A stretch of 64,000 nucleotides of DNA from Roseomonas sp. (GTDB lineage: Bacteria; Pseudomonadota; Alphaproteobacteria; Acetobacterales; Acetobacteraceae). The stretch covers positions 1 to 64,000 of the forward strand of contig JADCFN010000028.1 in the NCBI GenBank assembly GCA_020249505.1. The letters run 5' to 3'. The notes below the pieces were generated by a model. It saw nothing but the letters and a program-made list of their open reading frames with translations. It had not been told where the DNA came from and searched no databases. How positions within the stretch are numbered: the first letter of the stretch is position 1; every line of letters begins with the position of its first letter. Below, piece after piece: positions 24,032 through 32,838 of the stretch. The position numbers and the translations under genes were made by a program.

Positions 24032-25973
24032 ACGACGCGCAAGCCTCCTGCGTTTTTTCTTCCCTGTGGTTTTGTTGGCATTTGGCGTGCAAACGGGCGC
24101 GTATAGTCAAACGGGGATGCCAACCTCGCCGCAATTTCAGTCCCAGCAATTTCAGCCCCAGCAATTTCAGACGCAGCAGGGCATGCCGATGCAGGGGCAA
24201 ACGCCCGGCCGGGCGCCAGGCGCACAGCAAGCGCCCATGACGCAGCCAAGCATGGTGCCGGGTGTGCCATTTACGTCAGGCGGGATGATTCCGGGTTTTC
24301 CAACCTTGCCCGGTATGGCGCCGGGCGGCGATCAACTGCGCCCACCATCCGTATTCGATCAACGGAGCCTGGCTGACCTGCCCGGCCAGGCGCGCGGTAC
24401 AGAACGCCCCGGCAGCCCCACCCAGGCAGAAGGTGGGCCCACTTTAGTGACGCCGCTTGGCGATTTAACGCGTAATTCCGGTCCTGCCACGGCAGTCTTT
24501 GGTGCATCGCTATTCACCGGCATGGCGCAATCTTCCTCTGACGCGCCCAATCCGAATTATGTGCTCGCACCGGGTGATAGGGTCAGCATTCGCGCCTGGG
24601 GCGCGGTAGATGCTGAGCAGGTTTCCCAGATTGATCCGGCAGGAAATCTGTTTTTGCCAAATGTTGGGCCGATCCGTGTGGCGGGTACCAGGGTCGGTGA
24701 TTTGCAGCGCGTAGTGGAAGGCGAAATCCGCCGCGTTTATACGCAGCAGGTGCAGGTCTATGCCACCGTGCTATCCACCCAGAGGGTTGGCATCTTTGTC
24801 ACGGGGTTTGTGCGCAATCCAGGGCGCTATGCGGGCGTTGCTTCCGATAGCGTTCTCGATTTTCTGTTGCGCGCAGGGGGGATTGATTCCGCGCGTGGTT
24901 CCTTCCGTGATGTGCGGGTTCAGCGCGGTAATACTACCGTTGCACGCTTCGATCTCTATCGCTTCCTGCTGGAAGGGCGCATGCCGGATATGAGCCTGCA
25001 GGAAGGCGATACCATTGTGGTGGATCGCCAGCGCCCGCTGATCGGCGCTGACGGGGCAGTGCGCAATAACTTCCTGTTCGAAAGTGCGCAGCTTGGCCCC
25101 ATGCGTGGCCAGGACCTGATCAATTATGCGCGGCCCTTGCCGGCGGCCACCAATGCCGTGGTGCGCGGCGTGCGCAATGCGCAGCCTTTTTCCCGCTACG
25201 TGACCATAGCGGAACTTGCACGACAGAACTTGCAGGATCAGGACACGGTGACCTTTGTCGCGGATGTCGCCCTGCGTACAGTGCGGATTACTATCGAAGG
25301 CAGCCGGCTGTATCCTTCGGTACTGGTGGCCGATCGCGACTTCTCGCTCTGCCAGATACTTGATCATGTCGCGGTTGATCCCTCACTCGCCAATACTTCA
25401 GCGGTTTTTCTGTTGCGGCCGCGCCTTGCGTTACAGCAGCGGCGTTCCATTGATGACGCGCTTGATCGGCTTGAGAGGCAGCTTTTTCTCTCCCCCGCCA
25501 TGACGCCGGGGACGGCAACCGCGCGTTCGGCTGAGGCCAATATGGTGCTGTCCTACATCAGCCGCGCGCGGCGCAGCCAGCCGGAGGGACGGTTGGTGGT
25601 GGTGAATGAAGACGGGACCTGCGCCCCCGTGCGGCTTGAGGATGGCGATACCATCGTCATTCCTGAAAGATCGCAAACGGTGATGGTGCAAGGCGAGGTT
25701 TCCATGCCGCGTGCCGTATTGTGGCGGCAAGGCATGACTATCGAGCAATATTTGAATGAGGCAGGGGGGCTCACCGCGCGCGGGGCGCGTTCCACCCTCA
25801 TGCTGCGCCGTCCGAGCGGCCAGGTGTTGCTTAACCCGCAGCAAACGCCGCAGCCGGGGGATGAATTGATTGCCTTGCCCTATCTTGATCCGAAATTCTT
25901 CATTATCGGTCAGGAATTCATCACGGCTCTGTTCCAGGTCGCACTCGCGGCGCGGGTCATCAAGGATTGGTAG
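24021..25973 (+). CDS. kpsD: Outer-membrane polysaccharide export protein KpsD (OPX family)
   Basis: From ATG 24021 this 650-residue protein has a signal sequence (hydrophobic core FFFPVVLLAFGVQ). A Gln/Pro/Met-rich low-complexity stretch follows (about 35-150) and includes a threefold QFQxQ repeat. The Poly_export domain begins at NYVLAPGDRVSIRAWG, and several SLBB beta-grasp domains follow (RVGIFVTGFVRNPGRYAG and VMVQGEVSMPRAVLW). It forms the outer-membrane/periplasmic conduit with KpsE. There is no obvious lipobox, as in KpsD rather than Wza. It is last in the export operon. Confidence 0.9.
   Translation: MRPERRASLLRFFFPVVLLAFGVQTGAYSQTGMPTSPQFQSQQFQPQQFQTQQGMPMQGQTPGRAPGAQQAPMTQPSMVPGVPFTSGGMIPGFPTLPGMAPGGDQLRPPSVFDQRSLADLPGQARGTERPGSPTQAEGGPTLVTPLGDLTRNSGPATAVFGASLFTGMAQSSSDAPNPNYVLAPGDRVSIRAWGAVDAEQVSQIDPAGNLFLPNVGPIRVAGTRVGDLQRVVEGEIRRVYTQQVQVYATVLSTQRVGIFVTGFVRNPGRYAGVASDSVLDFLLRAGGIDSARGSFRDVRVQRGNTTVARFDLYRFLLEGRMPDMSLQEGDTIVVDRQRPLIGADGAVRNNFLFESAQLGPMRGQDLINYARPLPAATNAVVRGVRNAQPFSRYVTIAELARQNLQDQDTVTFVADVALRTVRITIEGSRLYPSVLVADRDFSLCQILDHVAVDPSLANTSAVFLLRPRLALQQRRSIDDALDRLERQLFLSPAMTPGTATARSAEANMVLSYISRARRSQPEGRLVVVNEDGTCAPVRLEDGDTIVIPERSQTVMVQGEVSMPRAVLWRQGMTIEQYLNEAGGLTARGARSTLMLRRPSGQVLLNPQQTPQPGDELIALPYLDPKFFIIGQEFITALFQVALAARVIKDW
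24131..24175 (+). repeat. Three 15-bp tandem repeats in kpsD
   Basis: GCAATTTCAG plus five bases (TCCCA, CCCCA, ACGCA) occurs three times in phase with the reading frame and encodes QFQSQ, QFQPQ, QFQTQ. The repeat lies in the low-complexity region after the signal peptide and could change in copy number by slippage without a frameshift. Confidence 0.9.
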
Positions 25974-26081
25974 CGCGGGCTTCTCCTGGGGGCTGGCACC
26001 GGCGCGGCGCGCTTAAGGCAGGATCCCCCCCTGCAGGACCCTGCTAAGGGGCGGCTCTCCCGACGCTGCGGCAGCGCCGCC

Positions 26082-26807
26082 TCAACACCCAAGCTGATCA
26101 GCCAAATCCTCAAAGCTGGTCGCAATCGCGCCCCAATCCTGCTCAGCCTTCAAATCCGTTCCTTGATCCGCCCCATGTTCATTGGGGCGGAGCACGAAGG
26201 CTGTCGCCAGCCCGCATTTACGCGCGGCCGCCAAATCGCCGTTATGCGCGGCAACAAGCGCAACCTGGGCGGGCTTCAGGCCGAGGATCTCGCAGGTGCG
26301 CAAATAAGCTTCTGGCTGCGGCTTATAGGCTTTTGCGGCTTCAGCCCCTAGGATCGCATCCCAAGGCATGCCCGCGCGCTTAGCCATATTCGCCAGCAGC
26401 AGGATATTCCCGTTGGATAATGGCGCGATGAAGTGCTTGGCCTTCAGGCGGATCAGGCCCGGAATGGTATCGGGCCAGGGGTCCAGCCGATGCCAGGCGC
26501 GGTTGAGCCACTCAAGCTCCTCCGCGCTGACGCCAGAAGTGCTGACACCGAAATCCTGCAAGACGCCATCGAGGTTCTCACGATGGAGCACATCAAGCCG
26601 CGTGAAGGGGCGGCGGCCGCTGCGTACTTCTTCCATGGCGGGCTGGTAGCGCTTGCGCCAGGCATCGGCGAAGCGATGCGGGTCAATATCAGTGCGTCCA
26701 TGACGGGCCAGGAAGGTCCGTGCATCGCGCGCGATGCCATTGCGCCAATCCACCACCGTGCCGAAAACATCGAAAACCAAAGCCTTCACTTCGGGAAGCG
26801 CGCTCAT
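26082..26807 (-). CDS. Type II haloacid dehalogenase (HAD superfamily)
   Basis: This 241-residue enzyme has the HAD nucleophile D13 in VFDVFGTVVDW. FIAPLSNGN supplies the second motif, the motif III lysine is in AKAYKPQPEAY, and ALVAAHNGDLAAA closes the site. The layout matches (S)-2-haloacid dehalogenases, which replace halogen by hydroxyl on short 2-haloacids. Its start ATG 26807 overlaps the stop of the upstream lyase gene (ATGA). It is the last gene of the minus-strand catabolic operon. Activity on a haloacid or on a phosphorylated or other acid remains to be shown; many annotated dehalogenases act elsewhere. Confidence 0.85.
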   Translation of the reverse strand: MSALPEVKALVFDVFGTVVDWRNGIARDARTFLARHGRTDIDPHRFADAWRKRYQPAMEEVRSGRRPFTRLDVLHRENLDGVLQDFGVSTSGVSAEELEWLNRAWHRLDPWPDTIPGLIRLKAKHFIAPLSNGNILLLANMAKRAGMPWDAILGAEAAKAYKPQPEAYLRTCEILGLKPAQVALVAAHNGDLAAARKCGLATAFVLRPNEHGADQGTDLKAEQDWGAIATSFEDLADQLGC

Positions 26808-27682
26808 GCTGCAGTGTCCTTTTCTGGAACGGCCCATTTCTTTTCAAAATCCCAAACATCCGGGAAGCCCATGAGTTCCGTCATTTTCTTGAAGCCATAG
26901 GATTCGCCAAGCGCCAGGCTGTCGCCGGTTGTCTTCAAATGCGCATAGGCGCGTTCAAGGGCGGCGGCGGCGGCAAGGAAGCCAATGGCGGGATAGATCG
27001 CCATGGCATAGCCAATTTCCTGCAAGCGCGCGGCGGGCAGAATGGGCGTGCGCCCGCCTTCGACCATATTCGCAAGCAAAGGCTTGGAAATCGCCTTGCC
27101 GATGGCGCGCATTTCATCTTCGCTTTCCGGGCTTTCGATGAAAACGATATCAGCGCCCGCATCGCCATACATGCGCCCGCGCCGAATGGCTTCTTCCAGG
27201 CCGAGTGTGGTGCGTGAATCGGTGCGCGCCACAATCAGGAAATTTGGATCGCGCCGCGCTTCGGCGGCCACCTTGATCTTCAGCACCATTTCCTCGGCCG
27301 GGATCACGCGCCGGCCCGGGGTGTGGCCGCATTTCTTCGGCATTTCCTGATCTTCAAGCTGAATGCCTGTCATGCCTGCGGCTTCATAGCCAAGCGTGGT
27401 GTGGCGCACATTCAAAAGACCACCATAGCCAGTATCGGCATCCGCGACTAAAGGCGTTTTGCACCCGCGTGCCATGGTGCCCATGCGCGCGACCATATCC
27501 GCATAGGTGGCAATGCCCGCATCCGCGACACCAAGCGCCGAGGCAACAGCGCCAAAGCCCGTGCCATAAATGCAGTCAAACCCCATGCCATCGGCGATCT
27601 TGGCCGAGATCATGTCGAAGACACCGGGGGCGAGGATGAAGCGCTTTTCAGCAAGCGCCTTGCGGAGCGATGGGTTGGCCAT
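26804..27682 (-). CDS. Isocitrate lyase / PEP mutase superfamily carboxylic-acid lyase
   Basis: The 292-residue enzyme has the metal-binding D81ADTGYGG and the flexible-loop KKCGH (116-120) whose Cys118 is the catalytic thiol of the lyase branch (2-methylisocitrate lyase, oxaloacetate hydrolase, dimethylmalate lyase). LIVARTDSR and IFIESPES-type blocks complete the barrel. It probably cleaves a 2-hydroxy di- or tricarboxylate to a 2-oxo acid plus succinate, pyruvate or oxalate. ATG 27682 is preceded by AAAGGAAA. The upstream in-frame start (27742) overlaps the Bug gene. It is coupled to the dehalogenase by ATGA. Confidence 0.87.
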   Translation of the reverse strand: MANPSLRKALAEKRFILAPGVFDMISAKIADGMGFDCIYGTGFGAVASALGVADAGIATYADMVARMGTMARGCKTPLVADADTGYGGLLNVRHTTLGYEAAGMTGIQLEDQEMPKKCGHTPGRRVIPAEEMVLKIKVAAEARRDPNFLIVARTDSRTTLGLEEAIRRGRMYGDAGADIVFIESPESEDEMRAIGKAISKPLLANMVEGGRTPILPAARLQEIGYAMAIYPAIGFLAAAAALERAYAHLKTTGDSLALGESYGFKKMTELMGFPDVWDFEKKWAVPEKDTAA

Positions 27683-27699
27683 AAGATTTCCTTTGTTGC

Positions 27700-28668
27700 T
27701 TATTGAGGACGGATATGGCCGGCAGCGCTGGCCGCGGCCCAAATACGGTCATCGCGCTGCATGGCTTCCAGCAGCGCTGCGCCTGGGCGCATATCGGCTT
27801 CCACACCAAGCGCCATCAGCCGTTGCTTGAAGGTCTCATCGGCGAAAACTGCACTGACGGTGCGGTAGATGCGATCCACCAGAGCGGGCGCCATGCGAGG
27901 CGGCCCTAGCATGGCGACCCAGCCGGAAAGATCAAAATCGCGCACGCCTTGTTCGGCGGGCGTTGGCGCATCCGGGAAGAAGGGCGAACGCGTGCCGGTA
28001 GAGGCCGCCAGCACACGCACGCGCCCGGTTTGCATATGCGGCATGGCACTGACCGTGCTGGTCCAACCACTCGGCAGATGCCCGGCGACGATGTCGTTCA
28101 TCAGTGGCCCGCCGCTGCGATAGGCGATATCGGGCATTTCCACCCCTGCGCGCCGCGCCATTTCCTGGCCAATGAAGGAGGACAGCGCCTCGGTTGAACC
28201 CGTACCCACCTTGCCCGGATTGGCCTTGGCATAGGCAAGCATGGAGGTGAGCGAATCAAAAGGCTGATTGGCGCCCGCGACCAGCACCATGGTATTCCGT
28301 GTCAGCATCGCAATCGGTGTGAAATCGCGGATGGCGTCATAAGGCATGCTGGGTAGGTGATATTTATTCATGATATGGGTTGAAACCACAACCAGCAGCG
28401 TATGCCCATCGGGTTCCGCGCGCGCCACCACTTCGGAACCAATCACGCCTGCCGCGCCCGCGCGGTTTTCCACGATGAAGGGTTGGGGGAGGGTGCTGCG
28501 CAGCGCCTCACCAATCGCGCGCACCAGAATATCCGTCCCGCCGCTGGCGGCATAAGGCACCACCACGCGCACAGGTTTGGTGGGCCAGACGATATCTTGT
28601 GCTTCTGCCATACTTGGCAGCGCGCTTGCTACCAGGGCGCCGAAAAGCGTGCGTCTGTCGATATTCAT
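27700..28668 (-). CDS. Bug/TTT-type periplasmic substrate-binding protein (operon copy 1)
   Basis: The 322-residue receptor has a signal peptide (MNIDRRTLFGALVASALPSM to AEAQ) and Bug hallmarks: WPTKPVRVVVPYAASGGTD, VENRAGAGV-like VENRAGAAGVIGSEVVARAEP, and a DIAYRSGGPLMND ligand loop. It probably captures the carboxylate degraded by the enzymes of this operon. It lies 12 bases downstream of a second Bug gene and 17 bases upstream of the lyase. No membrane components are present, so it depends on a transporter elsewhere. Confidence 0.9.
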   Translation of the reverse strand: MNIDRRTLFGALVASALPSMAEAQDIVWPTKPVRVVVPYAASGGTDILVRAIGEALRSTLPQPFIVENRAGAAGVIGSEVVARAEPDGHTLLVVVSTHIMNKYHLPSMPYDAIRDFTPIAMLTRNTMVLVAGANQPFDSLTSMLAYAKANPGKVGTGSTEALSSFIGQEMARRAGVEMPDIAYRSGGPLMNDIVAGHLPSGWTSTVSAMPHMQTGRVRVLAASTGTRSPFFPDAPTPAEQGVRDFDLSGWVAMLGPPRMAPALVDRIYRTVSAVFADETFKQRLMALGVEADMRPGAALLEAMQRDDRIWAAASAAGHIRPQ

Positions 28669-28680
28669 TTGCCTTCTTCC

Positions 28681-29667
28681 TCAATCAACCCGCGCGCCGG
28701 TGGCACGCACAATTGGCACCCATTTATCAAGCTCAGCCGCGATAAAGGCGCGCGTTGCCTCCGGCGTCATGCCATCCGGGATGGTATTGCCAAGCTGAAT
28801 CAGCCGATCCCGTACATCGGGCTTACGCAGCGCAATGGCGATCTGCTCATAAAGAAATTGCCGGATCGGCAAAGGCGTGCCGAGTGTCGCGGACCACGGT
28901 GTCCAGGTTGTGGCCTGGAAGGCAGGCAGGCCCGCTTCCGCCGCCGTTGGCACATCGGGCGCCATGGGCGAACGTTCGGGTGTGCCAATCACAATGCCAT
29001 TCACCGTGCCGTTTTTGATATGTTCTGCCAGGAATGAAATCGTATCCGATTGGAAGCTGATGCGCCCTGCCATCAAATCCTGAAAGGCCGCGGCTGATCC
29101 GCGATAAGGCACATGGGTCGCAGGCACGCCGAGCAGATGCAGCAGCAAGGCCGAAGAAATATGCCCTGTCGAACCATTACCGGAAGACCCATACAGCACA
29201 TTGCCGCCACCGGCTGCGACCGCCGCACGAAACTCCGCGAGTGTGCGGACATTCATGGAAGGGTGGGTCGCCAGCACAATTGGCGAATGGCTGGAAATGG
29301 TGATGTGATCCACACCGGTCAGCGGATGGATGCGCAAGCGGTCGCCATAAAGCCCCACATTGAGCGTATGCGACCCAAGCGCGCCAACCAGAAGCGTATA
29401 GCCATCCGGCGGTGTTTGCGAGATGGTTTCAAAGGCAACTGTGCCACCGCCGGAGGGCCGATTTTCCACAACAAATTGCTGGCCTAATTGCTGCGACAGC
29501 GCCGTTGAAATCAGCCTGGCATTGATATCGGCATTGCCACCGGCGGCGAAGGCCACAATCACGCGCACCGGCTTATTCGGATAATCCGAGCCCGGCGCCT
29601 TGGGTTGCGCCCAAGCCGGTAGCGCCAGCAATGCGGCCAAAGCCGCCGTCAGAAATGATCTTCTCAT
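28681..29667 (-). CDS. Bug/TTT-type periplasmic substrate-binding protein (operon copy 2)
   Basis: The 328-residue receptor has a classical signal (MRRSFLTAALAALLALPAWA) and Bug motifs YPNKPVRVIVAFAAGGNAD, VENRPSGGGTVAFETIS and HVPYRGSAAAFQDL. It is clearly a paralogue of the neighbouring Bug protein but not a recent duplicate, so the two may bind different substrates or intermediates of the same pathway. Eighteen bases separate it from the FAH gene upstream, and it is almost certainly on the same transcript. Confidence 0.9.
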   Translation of the reverse strand: MRRSFLTAALAALLALPAWAQPKAPGSDYPNKPVRVIVAFAAGGNADINARLISTALSQQLGQQFVVENRPSGGGTVAFETISQTPPDGYTLLVGALGSHTLNVGLYGDRLRIHPLTGVDHITISSHSPIVLATHPSMNVRTLAEFRAAVAAGGGNVLYGSSGNGSTGHISSALLLHLLGVPATHVPYRGSAAAFQDLMAGRISFQSDTISFLAEHIKNGTVNGIVIGTPERSPMAPDVPTAAEAGLPAFQATTWTPWSATLGTPLPIRQFLYEQIAIALRKPDVRDRLIQLGNTIPDGMTPEATRAFIAAELDKWVPIVRATGARVD

Positions 29668-29685
29668 TCTTGCCTCCCTTATATT

Positions 29686-30594
29686 TCAACCAATCGAATG
29701 TTGCAGCACGCCAACGCGTTCGACTTCCAGCTTAAGCTTGTCACCCGGTCTCAAATAGCGTGGCGGATCGCGGAAATGCCCAACCCCGGCTGGCGTACCG
29801 GTCGCAATCACATCGCCCGGCTCCAAAGTCATGTAACGCGACAGAAACGCAATCAGCGCCGAGACCGAAAAAATCAGATCGCGCGTATTGCCATGCTGTA
29901 CTTCTTCGCCATTCAGCCAGCATTTCACGTCAAGCATCCAGGGCTCGCCCACTTCCTCCGGTGTCACAATCCAGGGGCCGATCGGACAGAAGCCATCCAT
30001 GCCCTTGGCGAAGGATGTCATGGCAAGCGGCACATCGAATTGAAATTCCCGCGCGCTGACATCATTCAGCACGGTGTAGCCTGCGACATAATCCAGCGCG
30101 ATGCCTTCGGGGACATCCCGCGCTGCCTTGCCGATCACGACGCCAAGTTCCACTTCCCAATCGGGCTTTTTCACATCGCGCGGGATTTTCACCACCGCCC
30201 CGGGGCCTACGACCGAGCTTGTGGGCTTCATGAAAATGCGCGGCATTTCCAGCTTTGGGCCGCCCACTTCCCTGGCGTGATCACTGTAATTGCGCCCAAC
30301 GCCGAGGATCTTCCCTGGCTTCAGCGGCGCCAACATTTTCGCACCCGCCAGCGGTTGGCGCAGCGCGGCGTTCTCGGCGCGCGCGGCAAAGGCAAGCGCG
30401 CGGCCGGCCGCCGTCATGGCCGGTTCATTGCCGAGTAGTGCGACCATATCGGCCGGGATGGTCTCCGCACCGCGATCAACCTCACCAGCGGCGTGCATTG
30501 CAGCGGAAAGGGCAGGGCGCAGCGCGACCAAGCTATCATCAACCACACCACCAAGTGTGGGGCCTTGCGCGCCCTGAAAAGTCACCAGCTTCAT
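29686..30594 (-). CDS. Fumarylacetoacetate hydrolase-family protein
   Basis: This 302-residue enzyme has the FAH C-terminal fold. The metal ligands E147 and E149 lie in DWEVELGVVIG and D178 in VLNDVSAREFQ. RNYSDHAREVG (101-111) contributes the catalytic His106. Members hydrolyse C-C bonds of acylpyruvates or decarboxylate or isomerise 2-oxo acids of aromatic meta-pathways. The start overlaps the TauD-type gene stop (ATGA). Partnered with a dioxygenase and a lyase, it probably acts on an oxo- or hydroxy-dicarboxylate in the middle of the pathway. Confidence 0.9.
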   Translation of the reverse strand: MKLVTFQGAQGPTLGGVVDDSLVALRPALSAAMHAAGEVDRGAETIPADMVALLGNEPAMTAAGRALAFAARAENAALRQPLAGAKMLAPLKPGKILGVGRNYSDHAREVGGPKLEMPRIFMKPTSSVVGPGAVVKIPRDVKKPDWEVELGVVIGKAARDVPEGIALDYVAGYTVLNDVSAREFQFDVPLAMTSFAKGMDGFCPIGPWIVTPEEVGEPWMLDVKCWLNGEEVQHGNTRDLIFSVSALIAFLSRYMTLEPGDVIATGTPAGVGHFRDPPRYLRPGDKLKLEVERVGVLQHSIG

Positions 30595-31472
30595 GCTGCC
30601 AGCGCCGCGTAATCGAGGGTCGCCATGACTTGAACGCGTAGAATATAGCGATCCTCACCGGGCAGGTAATCCGCGACCGCATTATGCATGGTGCCGATAT
30701 TGTCCCAGATCAGCACATCACCTTCCGACCATTCATGCGTATAGAGGTATTTTTCCTGTGCCTGGTGGCGGAACAGATAATCCAGCAGCGCATCAGATTC
30801 CGCGCGGTCCATATCCTTCACATACATGGCATAGCCGCAATTGCAGTAGAGAACGGGCCGCCCCGTGATCGGATGAATGCGCACAATCGGCTGTTCCACC
30901 GGCGGCTTTTTCGCGCGCTGTTCGGGCGTGAGCGGGCCGCGAATGCTGCCGGGGCGCTGGCGCATCATATCCCAGAATTTGCTGAAATCATGGATGGCAA
31001 CACGGCCTTCAATACGCGCCTTCACCTCGGCTGGCAGATCGGCATAGGCGGCATGCATATTGCGGAATTGCGTCGCCCCCAGCACCTTGCCATCGCGCCG
31101 CGGCACACGCTTGGCGTGCAGCATATTGGCCAGCGCGATTTCCTTGGAATAGGACATATCCGTATGCCAGCCCTGGCCGGCATCATTCAGCCCCAAGGGC
31201 TTGCCCGCCGCATCCTTCATATTGGATAGGATCATCACCTCTGGTTGGCCAGGCGCGTGAAATAGATTGGCGACATTCACTTCAAGATCGCCAAAGCGCT
31301 TGCCGAAAGCGGCCACATGCGGCGCTTCCAGATCCTGCTTTGGAAAACACAGCACGCCATATTCGCCAAGGGCGCGCAAAAGCGTGCGGAAATCCTCGGG
31401 CGAGGCGGCCTCACGCAGGTCAATGCCTTCAACCCGGGCGCCGAGCCCGGCATTATTGGGGGTGATTTTCAT
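30591..31472 (-). CDS. TauD/TfdA-family 2-oxoglutarate-dependent dioxygenase
   Basis: The 293-residue oxygenase has the Fe(II) facial triad H103-x-D105 (QGWHTDMSYSK) and H263 (NIGTMHNAVADY), with R275/R279 placed to hold 2-oxoglutarate. It resembles TauD/TfdA, which hydroxylate the carbon next to a leaving group and so release sulfite, phenol or another group. ATG 31472 follows GGAGGA; upstream codons are not family-like. It is the first gene of the six-gene minus-strand operon and diverges from the DAO gene, with 94 bases between. The substrate is unknown. Confidence 0.9.
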   Translation of the reverse strand: MKITPNNAGLGARVEGIDLREAASPEDFRTLLRALGEYGVLCFPKQDLEAPHVAAFGKRFGDLEVNVANLFHAPGQPEVMILSNMKDAAGKPLGLNDAGQGWHTDMSYSKEIALANMLHAKRVPRRDGKVLGATQFRNMHAAYADLPAEVKARIEGRVAIHDFSKFWDMMRQRPGSIRGPLTPEQRAKKPPVEQPIVRIHPITGRPVLYCNCGYAMYVKDMDRAESDALLDYLFRHQAQEKYLYTHEWSEGDVLIWDNIGTMHNAVADYLPGEDRYILRVQVMATLDYAALAA

Positions 31473-31566
31473 GCTGGCATCCTCCGGAAGGGCCAAAGTG
31501 AGGCGCTGGCCCCTGGGCGTCAACCGGGCGCTTCCCCGGGGGCGTTTGTTGCGTCAGGATGGCACC

Positions 31567-32820
31567 ATGGAAACGCAATCATCCAAACCCGCCCCTGTCA
31601 TTATTGGCGGTGGTATTGTTGGCCTTTGCATCGCCTGGCATTTGGCACGGCGCGGGCTGAAGCCGTTGGTGCTGGAAGCCGGCAAGGAAGGTGCCGCCTA
31701 TACCGGCAATGCGGGCGCCATCAGCCATGGATCGGTGGCACCGCTCGCCATGCCGGGCGTGCTGGCGCAGGTGCCAAAAATGCTGATGGACCCGGCCGGC
31801 GCGCTGCATATCCCCGCGCGCTACTGGTTGCGCGCCATGCCCTGGCTGCTGCGCTTTGTTGCCTCTGCGCGCCGAGAGAAGGTTGAAGGCGCGGCAGTGG
31901 CGCTTTCCGCCCTGCTGTTTTCCGCACCGGATCGGCATCGCGAAATCCTGGCCGCGGAAGGGGCGAGTGACCTGATTCGCGAAGAAGGCCAGATGTATCT
32001 CTATCGGAATGAGGAACAGCTTGCGAAGGATAATGCCTCCCTCACGCTGCGCCAAAAGCATGGGCTGAAGGTGCAAAAGCTGGTCGGTCCAGCCTTGCGT
32101 GAATTGGAACCGGAAATCTCGGAAGATTACCAGATTGGCCTTTATCTGCCCGATCACGGTTCCTGCGTGAATCCAGCGCGGCTCGCTGCCGTGGTGGCCA
32201 ATGGCGTGCGCCGTATGGGTGGCGAAATTCGCGTAGCTGAGGTGCAGGCCATTCTGACCGAGGGCAAGCGCGTTGTCGGTGTGCGCTGCGCCGGCGAAGA
32301 TATCCCCGCCGATCAGATTGTGCTCGCCGCCGGTGCCTGGTCTGCGCGTTTGCTGGCACCCCTTGGGCTAAAGGTGCCTTTGGAAACCCAGCGCGGCTAT
32401 CATGTGATGCTGCCGGATGCGGGGGTGCGGGTTGGGCGCGTGCTGTCGCCCGCTGATCGCAAGGTCTTCATCAGCCCGATGGAAGAAGGTTTGCGCGTGG
32501 CGGGTTCAGTCGAAATTGCCGGGCTTGATGCGCCGCCCACGGAAGCGCGCGCGATGTTGTTGTTGGGCGATCTGAAAAAGGTATTTCCGAAGGCGCGCAC
32601 GGAAGGCGGCAAGATTTGGATGGGCCATCGCCCCTGCCTGCCCGATAGCGTGCCGGTGATGGGGCCGGTCAGCGCCTGGCAGGGGCTTTATTGCGCCTTT
32701 GGTCATGGGCATTTGGGCCTGACGGGCTCAGCACCCACCGGCGCGCTGATGGGCGCTTTGGTTGCGGGCGAAAAGCCCAATTTTGATTTCGCGCCCTTCG
32801 CGGCGGAACGTTTTGCGTAA
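31567..32820 (+). CDS. FAD-dependent oxidoreductase of the DAO (D-amino-acid dehydrogenase) family
   Basis: From ATG 31567 the protein has 417 residues. The FAD-binding GxGxxG is at the N-terminus (VIIGGGIVGLCIAWHLARRG), followed by the acidic ribose-binding end LVLEAG. The C-terminal GHRPCLPDSVPVMGP and HGHLGLTGS blocks match DadA-type enzymes that oxidise D-amino acids or N-methyl amino acids and pass electrons to quinone. The extended upstream frame (from 31267) overlaps the divergent dioxygenase gene and is rejected. Two SDR genes follow closely, forming a plus-strand operon. Confidence 0.87.
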   Translation: METQSSKPAPVIIGGGIVGLCIAWHLARRGLKPLVLEAGKEGAAYTGNAGAISHGSVAPLAMPGVLAQVPKMLMDPAGALHIPARYWLRAMPWLLRFVASARREKVEGAAVALSALLFSAPDRHREILAAEGASDLIREEGQMYLYRNEEQLAKDNASLTLRQKHGLKVQKLVGPALRELEPEISEDYQIGLYLPDHGSCVNPARLAAVVANGVRRMGGEIRVAEVQAILTEGKRVVGVRCAGEDIPADQIVLAAGAWSARLLAPLGLKVPLETQRGYHVMLPDAGVRVGRVLSPADRKVFISPMEEGLRVAGSVEIAGLDAPPTEARAMLLLGDLKKVFPKARTEGGKIWMGHRPCLPDSVPVMGPVSAWQGLYCAFGHGHLGLTGSAPTGALMGALVAGEKPNFDFAPFAAERFA

Positions 32821-32838
32821 ACATAAGGGGAGAAAGCG

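Noticed and set aside
25974-26081. Shared terminator between kpsD and the dehalogenase gene
   Set aside because: Several short GC inverted repeats are present, but none has a proper stem plus T-tract on either strand.
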